From: an uncultured Pseudoalteromonas sp.
GTDB taxonomy: Bacteria; Pseudomonadota; Gammaproteobacteria; Enterobacterales; Alteromonadaceae
NCBI GenBank assembly: GCA_947493455.1
Contig: CANLRB010000001.1
Coordinates: 620,001-684,000, forward strand
Direction of reading: 5' to 3'
Length of the DNA: 64,000 bases
Shown here: piece after piece, positions 10,153 to 17,044 of the stretch
How positions within the stretch are numbered: the first letter of the stretch is position 1
Layout: every line of letters begins with the position of its first letter
Program-made: the position numbers and the translations under genes
The notes under the pieces: generated by a model
What the model saw: only the letters and a program-made list of their open reading frames with translations
What the model was told of the DNA's origin: nothing
Databases searched by the model: none

Positions 10153-10508
10153 TAAAGCGTTCCTTTGTTATTTTCTGATTTAGACGCATTGTTCGCTTTG
10201 TCGCCTTCTGGTACATACACAAAGCTGCCGTCTGCCATTTTGTAAGCAACACCCGCTCGCATGCCTTCGCCAGAGCCTATTTCGCCGCTTGATTTGTAGG
10301 TTTTAATTTCTTTGCCCTCTTTAACAATCACTTCCATATTCGGTTTACCGGCATTTTTTACTACAGTGACATTGTCAGCATTAAAGGTGTTGAGTGGGTT
10401 TTGCGCGATTGCAATCAACAACGCAGCAATAATGACAAGAAACACATCAACCAGGTTTACCGCACTTATAATTGGGTTTAGTTCTTCGTCTTCATCTAAC
10501 AAGCGCAT
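10152..10508 (-). CDS. DUF2149 small membrane protein, ExbD-like
   Basis: 118 residues with one N-terminal transmembrane helix (LVDVFLVIIAALLIAIA, about residues 19-35) and a soluble, presumably periplasmic C-terminal part containing KPNMEVIVKEGKEI. Members of DUF2149 accompany CobN-like chelatase genes. The helix begins with an aspartate (D21) in a V-D-V-x-L-V context very like the proton-carrying aspartate of ExbD/TolR (the N-x-T-P-x-I-D-V pattern). I infer that it pairs with the ExbB-like protein encoded just upstream to form a proton-driven unit. The gene overlaps both neighbours by one base (TAATG at each end), indicating tight translational coupling within the operon. Charged N-terminus (LLDEDEEL) is probably cytoplasmic. 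Confidence 0.8.
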   Translation of the reverse strand: MRLLDEDEELNPIISAVNLVDVFLVIIAALLIAIAQNPLNTFNADNVTVVKNAGKPNMEVIVKEGKEIKTYKSSGEIGSGEGMRAGVAYKMADGSFVYVPEGDKANNASKSENNKGTL

Positions 10509-11053
10509 TACGCATCCCCTTTAAACTTACGAATATTAATTAGCTCCATTGCATACCAACGTTTTTTCACTGATGCAGGCCAAAATGTCAGTGTAGAAAT
10601 GACAAGTCCCCAAATAACAGCGGCAAACGCAATAATGAGGTTTTCACTAATACCTTGAATATTGCCATCGGCAAGCGCTTTTAATGCAGGTCCCATTGGG
10701 ATCATGGTTGCAATTAAGCCAAGCATAGGTGCGACTCGAGTGACAACACGCAGTGTTTCTAACTTTTTAAGTGCATATACCTCAAGCTCATCTTCCGACG
10801 CCGTTGGGTTATTTACAAAATAGTTGTGTACTGGATATCCATTTAATTGATTGCTCGTCTTCGTATCTACTTGGCGCTGATATGACATACGATTTTGCTT
10901 ACGTACTAAGTACTGCGACACAAAACGGCCAATCGCAAAAAGCGCATAGACGAAAAGAAGCAAAATGATGATTAGCACTGGTGCCATTAAAATTTCAGAC
11001 ACGTTAGCCATTAAGGTTTCAATTTGTTGGATATTCACTGTTATATTTCTCAT
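10508..11053 (-). CDS. MotA/TolQ/ExbB family proton-channel protein
   Basis: About 181 residues from the ATG at 11053; a TTG start six codons earlier (11071) is possible, but that would run into the preceding small reading frame. Three membrane segments are visible: VLIIILLLFVYALFAIG near the N-terminus, then a pair formed by APMLGLIATMIPMGPAL and the IIAFAAVIWGLVISTLTFW helix. The AP-LGL--T--GM-type signature is diagnostic of ExbB/TolQ. Such proteins form a pentameric channel around an ExbD/TolR dimer and convert the proton motive force into work in the periplasm. Its partner here is probably the DUF2149 protein, whose start overlaps this stop (TAATG). The protein is shorter than typical ExbB. 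No tonB or exbD gene is adjacent, so the motor may serve the chelatase rather than, or as well as, the divergent receptor. Confidence 0.8.
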   Translation of the reverse strand: MRNITVNIQQIETLMANVSEILMAPVLIIILLLFVYALFAIGRFVSQYLVRKQNRMSYQRQVDTKTSNQLNGYPVHNYFVNNPTASEDELEVYALKKLETLRVVTRVAPMLGLIATMIPMGPALKALADGNIQGISENLIIAFAAVIWGLVISTLTFWPASVKKRWYAMELINIRKFKGDA

Positions 11054-11058
11054 AAATA

Positions 11059-11181
11059 TTAATGGTCGCAAATGTAAACGAATATAAATGACATTGCAAT
11101 AATGAAAATTGGAACAGTTATTATTTCGGTTATTCTTTTTAACTTTGAGTTGATTTCACCGTTTAAAGCGGTATCATTCAT
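11059..11181 (-). CDS. 40-residue membrane peptide heading the chelatase operon
   Basis: A short reading frame, ATG at 11181 to TAA at 11059, five bases before the ExbB-like start codon. The peptide has a polar basic N-terminus (MNDTALNGEINSKLKR) and one hydrophobic helix (ITVPIFIIAMSFIFVYIC), so it looks like a single-pass inner-membrane miniprotein. The spacing to the next gene suggests co-translation. It starts directly next to the Fur-box-like site, and no strong Shine-Dalgarno is visible, which weakens the call. Other CobN/ExbB/DUF2149 loci also contain small unknown genes. It could be a subunit of the membrane complex, a leader peptide, or chance; the charge-then-hydrophobic layout and position favour a real gene. 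Confidence 0.5.
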   Translation of the reverse strand: MNDTALNGEINSKLKRITEIITVPIFIIAMSFIFVYICDH

Positions 11182-11200
11182 GCAAATCATTCTCATTAAG
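11182..11200. promoter_or_regulatory. Fur-box-like operator between receptor and chelatase operon
   Basis: Read on the minus strand the site is CTTAATGAGAATGATTTGC, matching the 19-base Fur consensus at 13 positions by eye, including the AATGA and AAT-ATT cores. It lies 42 bases before the TonB-dependent receptor start and immediately before the leftward small ORF, so one site could repress both directions when iron is plentiful. Confidence 0.65.
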
Positions 11201-11241
11201 ATTAGGTGCCGTACCTAAACCAACAACAGGTAACATAAATA

Positions 11242-13431
11242 ATGCGCACGCCAACTAAAAGTATGCTTTCTTTAGCGATCACTGCTGCAATTTCTTTGCC
11301 ATCAATCTCTTATGCCGACGAAATGGCAAGTAACAATGTTGCACAAGAGCTTGAAATCATCGTCGTCAGTGGCACAAAAACTGAAAAACCGCTCAAAGAT
11401 GTCGCCGGTAGTATTTCAGTGGTGACTTCTGAAGAAATTGAAAAGCAAGTTGTTTCAGATATGAATCAGCTGTTTAAATATGATCCAAGTGTGCAAGTCA
11501 CAGGCACAGCGGGCGGCGCGCAAAACATTGTTGTTCGCGGTATGGGAAGTGACCGCATTTTAATGATAAAAGACGGCATGCGCATGAATGAAGGCTATGG
11601 CGCAAATGGTCTTAACGATATTGTAGGCCGTGGTTTTATTGACACCGACACCCTAAAGCAAGTTGAAGTCGCAAAAGGTGCTGCATCATCACTTTATGGC
11701 TCTGACGCGCTCGGCGGTATGGTCGTATTTACCACAAAAGATGCAAGCGACTACTTACAAGATGGCGAAACAATCGCCTCAACAATTAAAGCGGGCTATG
11801 CAAACAATACAAACCAAACAAACTTAAGTTCAACGCTTGCACTTAAATCAGGCGACTTCGAACATTTGATTAATGTTGGTTTACGCGATGGCGAAGAAGA
11901 ACAAAACTATTATGGTTCTGAAGCGCCATTTACAATCGAATCACACAGCGTGTTGTACAAAGCTAAGTATGCATTAGATGACGAGCAAGCATTGCATTTT
12001 AGTGCAGACCTGTGGGAGCAAACAACCAAAGGCGATTCTGCCGATGGCCTACTCGCGTATTTTCGTGGTTTAGAAGAATATGGATACAATGTTGAAACCG
12101 AAAATAGCACATCAGAAAAGAGCACTGATTCGTTTAAATTAAGCTATAACAGCGACAGAGAATTGGCTTTCGCTGATATTATTAACGTCAGCGTGTACCA
12201 CACTAAGTCAACTCAAGACGATGAAGAATATGCATTTTTAGATATCAATGCGCCTATGTTTGGTGTTGTTGAGCAACGTCAAATGTGGAAAACAGGCATA
12301 TACCAGCAAACCACTAACGGGTTGTTGTCGAACGCGAGTAAAAAATTAAATAACATGCACACTATCGGCTACGGCGTCGATATTGAGTCAACCAATAGTA
12401 AGCGCACCGTGCATGAATACCGCGAAGTAGAAGGTGCACCAACAAAAGATGTTATAACCAATAAATTCCCTGAAAACGATACTTTTCGCGCTGGTTTATT
12501 TATAAACGATGAAATCAAATTACTTGATGGGAGCCTCGTTGTCACTCCGGGAGTTCGTTTTGATAAATATGAAATGGACCCAAATGGCGCACTAAAAGAG
12601 ACCGGTGAAGAATTTGCTATTATCGACGAAACCAACGCGTCTTTTAATTTTGGTGCACTCTATTATTTATCAGACACCCTTTCAGCGTTTTTCCAATATG
12701 GTCAAGGCTTTAAAGTTCCAGCGTACGATTTAGCATATATTGAGCACAGCTTACAGCCTGCGTCAGAGTATAAATATAATATCATTCCTGCTGACGATTT
12801 ATCACCTGAAAAAAGTGATAGCTACGAAATTGGCCTGCGTGGGCATTTCGGCAACCTTGCCTTTACATCAGCTATTTTTCACAACAAGTACGACGACTTT
12901 CTATCAACTGAATTACTTAAACGTGACATGGTCATGAATGATGATGGAAGCTTTAGTCATATTGAAGATACTTTTCAATATCAAAACATTGAGTCAGTGA
13001 CAATTAAAGGTGCAGAGCTTGGCTTAACCTATTATATCGGCGATAACTATGCGCTATTTGCGAATGCTGCATATCAAGACGGAAAAAACGATTTAACCGA
13101 CGAGTACATTTCTTCAATTAGTCCGTTGTCGGGCAATATTGGCGTAAACTTTGAGTTCGACAAGGTGAGTTCAGACGTTATAGTAAACTGGGCTAAGCGA
13201 ATGACTAAAGTCAATGAAGGCAAAGCAGAAGTTGCGGGCTATGGTACGTTAGACTGGCAGGTTAATTACCAATTGAATGAGCGACTCACAGCAAATTTTG
13301 CGGTTAACAACCTATTTGGTAAAGAGTATGTTAAATATAACAACGTGGCAGGTCATAGTGATGGCGCTAACATGTCGCAAATGACCGAGCCAGGTCGCCA
13401 TCTCGCAATGAGTGTACGCTACCAATTTTAG
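11242..13431 (+). CDS. TonB-dependent outer-membrane receptor, heme/hemoglobin type
   Basis: 729 residues. Signal peptide ~1-25 (LAITAAISLPSISYA), a TonB-box-like EIIVVSGTK near residue 38, a plug domain with KDVAGSISVV and the GAASSLYGSDALGGMV end motif, and a 22-strand type barrel closing on a terminal phenylalanine (SVRYQF). At about residues 490-525 the segment GFKVPAYDLAYIEH... followed by IPADDLSPEKS reproduces the FRAP/NPxL arrangement with a histidine between, the hallmark of HmuR/HemR heme receptors. The start at 11242 has a nearby AGGT. It is divergent from the chelatase operon across a Fur-box-like site, so it probably delivers heme to the periplasm for that chelatase. Substrate assignment is an inference. 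Confidence 0.85.
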   Translation: MRTPTKSMLSLAITAAISLPSISYADEMASNNVAQELEIIVVSGTKTEKPLKDVAGSISVVTSEEIEKQVVSDMNQLFKYDPSVQVTGTAGGAQNIVVRGMGSDRILMIKDGMRMNEGYGANGLNDIVGRGFIDTDTLKQVEVAKGAASSLYGSDALGGMVVFTTKDASDYLQDGETIASTIKAGYANNTNQTNLSSTLALKSGDFEHLINVGLRDGEEEQNYYGSEAPFTIESHSVLYKAKYALDDEQALHFSADLWEQTTKGDSADGLLAYFRGLEEYGYNVETENSTSEKSTDSFKLSYNSDRELAFADIINVSVYHTKSTQDDEEYAFLDINAPMFGVVEQRQMWKTGIYQQTTNGLLSNASKKLNNMHTIGYGVDIESTNSKRTVHEYREVEGAPTKDVITNKFPENDTFRAGLFINDEIKLLDGSLVVTPGVRFDKYEMDPNGALKETGEEFAIIDETNASFNFGALYYLSDTLSAFFQYGQGFKVPAYDLAYIEHSLQPASEYKYNIIPADDLSPEKSDSYEIGLRGHFGNLAFTSAIFHNKYDDFLSTELLKRDMVMNDDGSFSHIEDTFQYQNIESVTIKGAELGLTYYIGDNYALFANAAYQDGKNDLTDEYISSISPLSGNIGVNFEFDKVSSDVIVNWAKRMTKVNEGKAEVAGYGTLDWQVNYQLNERLTANFAVNNLFGKEYVKYNNVAGHSDGANMSQMTEPGRHLAMSVRYQF

Positions 13432-13457
13432 TGAACCGCCATTTATAAACTAGATGT

Positions 13458-13490
13458 AAAGGCGTAGTGTTAAAAACTACGCTTTTATTT
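13458..13490 (+). terminator. Terminator after the heme-type receptor gene
   Basis: GCGTAG pairs with CTACGC around a nine-base loop, extended by an A/T arm and followed by TTTTATTTTATTT, about 30 bases after the receptor stop. Confidence 0.8.
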
Positions 13491-13618
13491 TATTTAATAT
13501 CAATAGCTTTAATCCAAAAGCAATATTTTTCCACACTACCCTTGTGTAAATCACAACAATCACGCCTATACTTAGTGCAATACGTACCCATTTCTAACTG
13601 ATGTTCAAGAGGTATCAC

Positions 13619-13843
13619 ATGCAAGATCGTAGAAATGCACAACCTGAGTTTAATGGCCATCGCCACCTATTATCGCATGCCCAAGAGGTCGCTGCGCGAG
13701 ATTTATATAACTTCGGCTATGACCTGAAGTTTGTGAGGCATCAAGGCGCTGAAAAAATTGCTGTATTGGCTCTTGATGACAATATCGCGATCATTAACGA
13801 AAACGGCGATATTGAACCGGGCGACAACATCGTTATTCGATAA
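13619..13843 (+). CDS. Small conserved-looking protein of unknown function
   Basis: 74 residues starting MQDRRNAQPEF. I chose the ATG at 13619 because AAGAGGT lies eight bases upstream; an ATG six codons earlier would bury that ribosome site. The protein is soluble, has no signal peptide or membrane segment, and ends in short beta-type stretches (KIAVLALDDNIAIINENGDI, PGDNIVIR). No family is recognised. It stands alone between the receptor terminator and the cation exporter, which points the other way. Its good ribosome site and codon use make it likely to be real. Confidence 0.65.
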   Translation: MQDRRNAQPEFNGHRHLLSHAQEVAARDLYNFGYDLKFVRHQGAEKIAVLALDDNIAIINENGDIEPGDNIVIR

Positions 13844-13894
13844 CCTTTTGATAAATTGAAGCACAATTTAAGTTCTTAAATTTTGGCTCTCAAA

Positions 13895-14782
13895 CTAGTG
13901 TTGACAGCGATGTGCTTCAATTTGTAAAACGCTATGGCCAATGCCAAAGTTTTCAAGCAAACACCGTTCAGCCGCTAAACGGCACAATGTGTCATGTTGC
14001 TCTTGTGTACATGTTTGCTTTAGCACAAGGTGCGCACCTGCAACCAAACGATTTCCTTGCTTTACCACAGTGACGTTATGCACACTGCTAATATGTTCAA
14101 GCGTTGTTAAACGGGCTTCAATATGACTTACATCGGGCAGAATATCAGGCGAAAACCAAATGCCTTTAACACATTTGATTATCACTTTAATGCCTGTAAC
14201 GAGCACAAAAAGCGATATCAAAATGCTTGAAATCAGGTCGATATGATTCCAACCCGTTAAATAAATAGTAATACCAGCGGCAAACGTCACGACCGTTGAC
14301 AGCAAATCAAAAAACGAATGTAAAAACACGGCATACACGTTAATACTGTCTTTTCGACCTCGATACAATATGACTGCCGCAGCAGCATGAAACAAAAAGC
14401 CGACAGCGGAAATTGCGGTCATTAAAAATGGTTCAACCTGGTGCTCTATGCCATCGTGTTCGCTGAATAGCTTGTTACTTCCACTCAAGATGATGGTTGA
14501 CGCAATTGCTAAATACAAAAGACCATTAATTAACCCGCCTCCGAGTTCCGCCTTGTGATACCCTAAGTGGTAGCTTGATGCGAGTTTGATAGCAATGCTT
14601 GACGCAATTAATGCAACAATCAGTGAGCTATTATGCACAAATAAGTGCCCGGCATCAGCAAGCACCGCCATAGAATTTGCTGCATGTGCCGCAATAAATT
14701 GCAGCACCATAAACACACTGGTGATCGAAAGCGCAATCAATAATCGTTGACGCGACGCTTTATGTGTAGTGATATCTGTCAT
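13895..14782 (-). CDS. CDF-family cation efflux transporter (ZitB/zinc type)
   Basis: 295 residues from the ATG at 14782, preceded by AAGG; an upstream in-frame ATG would add an unlikely 15-residue extension. Six membrane helices are visible in the first ~200 residues, followed by a cytoplasmic C-terminal domain. Helix 2 carries LADAGHLFVHNSS and helix 5 has HSFFDLLST, the H-x3-D half of the transmembrane metal site of cation diffusion facilitators. Such proteins export Zn2+ (or Co2+, Cd2+, Fe2+) from the cytoplasm in exchange for protons. The typical His-rich loop between helices 4 and 5 is short here (YRGRKDS). Lies head-to-head with the M24 peptidase gene. Confidence 0.85.
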   Translation of the reverse strand: MTDITTHKASRQRLLIALSITSVFMVLQFIAAHAANSMAVLADAGHLFVHNSSLIVALIASSIAIKLASSYHLGYHKAELGGGLINGLLYLAIASTIILSGSNKLFSEHDGIEHQVEPFLMTAISAVGFLFHAAAAVILYRGRKDSINVYAVFLHSFFDLLSTVVTFAAGITIYLTGWNHIDLISSILISLFVLVTGIKVIIKCVKGIWFSPDILPDVSHIEARLTTLEHISSVHNVTVVKQGNRLVAGAHLVLKQTCTQEQHDTLCRLAAERCLLENFGIGHSVLQIEAHRCQH

Positions 14783-14899
14783 TAGCCTTAAATATGATTT
14801 TTTTAGGAAGGATAGGTATAACATCACAATTGTAGCTGTTTATCAGATCAAAATCACTGAATTCTTGTTTAAAATATATTTTTTAAAATACCTTCTATA

Positions 14900-14928
14900 T
14901 TGACACACAAAGTGATAAATTTTGCATA
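14900..14928 (+). promoter_or_regulatory. Possible sigma-70 promoter of the M24 peptidase gene
   Basis: TTGACA at 14900-14905 is a perfect -35 element; TGCATA at 14923-14928, 17 bases on, is a fair -10. Transcription would begin just before the Shine-Dalgarno AAGGT that precedes the ATG at 14952, leaving a very short leader. Confidence 0.45.
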
Positions 14929-14951
14929 TTGCATACAATAAGGTATTTAAT

Positions 14952-16166
14952 ATGACTATCGGTGTCGGCGGCGTAACTAAAGAACAAGCTCTTGCCAAGC
15001 TTTCCAATATGACCAACAATCGCACTCCTATTTCAAACGATGAATACAAGGCACGCATCGCGAAAGCGCAAACGTACATGAAACAACAAAATATTGATGC
15101 CATGTATTTAGACGCGGGCACCAATTTAACCTACTTTACTGGCCTAAAGTGGTACAAGAGTGAACGTTTGGTTGGGGCAATTTTACCCGCAAACGGCGAT
15201 TTATGCTTTGTTGCACCGCATTTTGAAGAGGGATCGTTAAACGATTATATGAAAATCACCGGTGATTTTTATGGCTGGCATGAACACGAGAGTCCGTATC
15301 AATTAGTAAAGCATGTTTTAGCTAAGCTTGGTATTTCTAGCGGCTCACTTGCGATCGATGATTCAACTGCCTTCTTTAATGTTGATGGGCTAAGTAAAGC
15401 ACTCGATACGTTTTCAATTCGTAATGCAAGTTCAATAACAGCACCCTGTCGTGAGCAAAAGTCAGATGCTGAAATTGCATTGCAGCAACTTGCTAAAAAC
15501 ATGACTATGGAAGTACATAAAGCGGCTGCAAGCATGTTACACCCAGGTATTACGACCACTGAAGTTGTTGATTTTATTAACCAAGCACATAAAAAAGTCG
15601 GCGCATCGGGTTCGTCATTTTGTATCGTTTTATTTGGTTTAGCAACGTCATTCCCACATGGCGTAAAGGATCCTCAAACACTGCAAAAAAACGACTGGGT
15701 GCTTATTGATACAGGTTGTATTGTGGAAGGTTATCACTCTGATATTACGCGTACATACGCATATGGCGAGGCAACACCTGAGCAACGCGCCGCTTGGCAA
15801 GTCGAAAAAGACGCACAAATAGCCGCTTTTAATGCCGCACAACTTGGTCAGCCATGTGAAATTGCCGATAGTGCCGCACGTGAAGTACTTGTAGCTGCGG
15901 GCTATGGACCAGATTATGAATTGCCAGGTCTACCGCATCGCACTGGCCACGGTTGTGGGCTCGATATTCATGAATCTCCGTACCTTGTAAAAGGCAACAC
16001 AACACCACTTGCCACAGGCATGGTATTCAGTAATGAACCTATGCTCGTTATTCCAGGCAAGTTTGGTGTACGTTTAGAAGACCACTTTTATATGAGCGAT
16101 CAAGGACCGGTATGGTTTACAGAACCATCGCATTCAATTGATGACCCATTTGGTTTAGAAGCGTAA
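14952..16166 (+). CDS. M24 family metallopeptidase (Xaa-Pro dipeptidase/aminopeptidase type)
   Basis: 404 residues from the ATG at 14952, chosen because AAGGT sits just upstream. The N-terminal half is a creatinase/prolidase-type domain (MYLDAGTNLTYFTGLKW), the C-terminal half the pita-bread catalytic domain. All five dinuclear-metal ligands can be placed: Asp in LIDTG (about residue 253), Asp in YHSDITRTY, His in HRTGHGCGLDIHE, Glu in SNEPML and Glu in RLEDHF. Family members cut Xaa-Pro bonds in peptides, mostly in the cytoplasm; there is no signal peptide here. Single gene, divergent from the cation exporter and followed by a strong bidirectional terminator. Confidence 0.9.
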   Translation: MTIGVGGVTKEQALAKLSNMTNNRTPISNDEYKARIAKAQTYMKQQNIDAMYLDAGTNLTYFTGLKWYKSERLVGAILPANGDLCFVAPHFEEGSLNDYMKITGDFYGWHEHESPYQLVKHVLAKLGISSGSLAIDDSTAFFNVDGLSKALDTFSIRNASSITAPCREQKSDAEIALQQLAKNMTMEVHKAAASMLHPGITTTEVVDFINQAHKKVGASGSSFCIVLFGLATSFPHGVKDPQTLQKNDWVLIDTGCIVEGYHSDITRTYAYGEATPEQRAAWQVEKDAQIAAFNAAQLGQPCEIADSAAREVLVAAGYGPDYELPGLPHRTGHGCGLDIHESPYLVKGNTTPLATGMVFSNEPMLVIPGKFGVRLEDHFYMSDQGPVWFTEPSHSIDDPFGLEA

Positions 16167-16194
16167 AATTGAGATTTACTGGACAGCCATAAAC

Positions 16195-16225
16195 AAAAAA
16201 CGCCAACATATGTTGGCGTTTTACT
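16195..16225. terminator. Bidirectional terminator between convergent genes
   Basis: A perfect palindrome, AACGCCAACATATGTTGGCGTT, flanked by A and T runs, lies between the M24 peptidase stop and the stop of the leftward gene at 16224. Confidence 0.85.
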
Positions 16226-16814
16226 ATGAATTTAAATTGCGGTACAAATTCTTATGTTCATCACGATGTAAATTAAACAAAAATTTTCGTAATCGTTCAC
16301 GACCACTTTTAACACCCGCGATACGCGCCGCAACGATGTCTTTTTCTGTTCGAACAGGCTCGTACTCCACATCAATTACGTTGTCATCATCAAGATGAAT
16401 TCGCATTTGTCGTTCATTTAAAACACGCTTTAATGACCGTTTGTCCGATATTTGAAACGCAAAGCCCGTACTCGATAACGAAACCAAATTATGTGATTTG
16501 CCTTTAGCATCTTGCAAACGAATATCGTGCGGTTTATTTAGTCGCCAACTGCGTTCGCCACCATTTAAGTCGACAATTTCAGGTACACCCAAGATCGGTT
16601 TAAATTCCCCATTCTCATTTTGCAATTCAAATGGGAACCAGAGTTGATAGTGGCTCACCTCTGCTAATAAAGTTAGTTTAGCTTGATCAAGTACAGAAAA
16701 AAGACTCTCAGGCAGCTGAGATCTTACCGATAAGTTATGTTTTGTGTCAGAGCCTGTTTCAGCAGTAGCAAACATGCTTGAAAAAAACTCCAGTTCCTCA
16801 CTTGTTAGTTCCAT
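16224..16814 (-). CDS. Hypothetical protein, possible degenerate PilZ domain
   Basis: 196 residues, soluble, without signal peptide. Residues ~105-165 (ERSWRLNKP...HNLVSLSSTGFAFQIS) resemble the R-xxx-R plus (D/N)-x-S-x-x-G layout of cyclic-di-GMP-binding PilZ domains, but the arginine motif is imperfect and the Asp/Asn is a serine. The N-terminal part (MELTSEELEFFSSMF) is acidic and helical. The C-terminus is basic (SGRERLRKFLFNLHRDEHKN). If it binds cyclic-di-GMP it would be an effector, but the motif is too weak to be sure. Monocistronic, sharing a bidirectional terminator with the M24 peptidase gene and divergent from the aminopeptidase gene. Confidence 0.65.
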   Translation of the reverse strand: MELTSEELEFFSSMFATAETGSDTKHNLSVRSQLPESLFSVLDQAKLTLLAEVSHYQLWFPFELQNENGEFKPILGVPEIVDLNGGERSWRLNKPHDIRLQDAKGKSHNLVSLSSTGFAFQISDKRSLKRVLNERQMRIHLDDDNVIDVEYEPVRTEKDIVAARIAGVKSGRERLRKFLFNLHRDEHKNLYRNLNS

Positions 16815-17044
16815 TTTTATAACTTGTCAAATACCAATAAAGGTACTTTACCTATATATTTGAGCTAGAACAATATTTAATCATAAAAAAGTTTGAATTA
16901 TTTCGCTTTTGTGCATATTCACAGCCACGAAAATTTAAATTCACCTGCAATTCACCATGGTTTTTTGCATATTAATCTCTATTTACTTAACTATGTACTC
17001 AATTTAAGGTAGATATAACCCAGTTTATTTTTGAGATTTGTATT

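Noticed and set aside
14922-14951. TTG start ten codons upstream for the M24 peptidase
   Set aside because: The AAGGT ribosome site lies within that extension, before ATG 14952.
14843-15124. Leftward frame opposite the M24 peptidase start
   Set aside because: It overlaps conserved peptidase coding sequence and the promoter region; no ribosome site.
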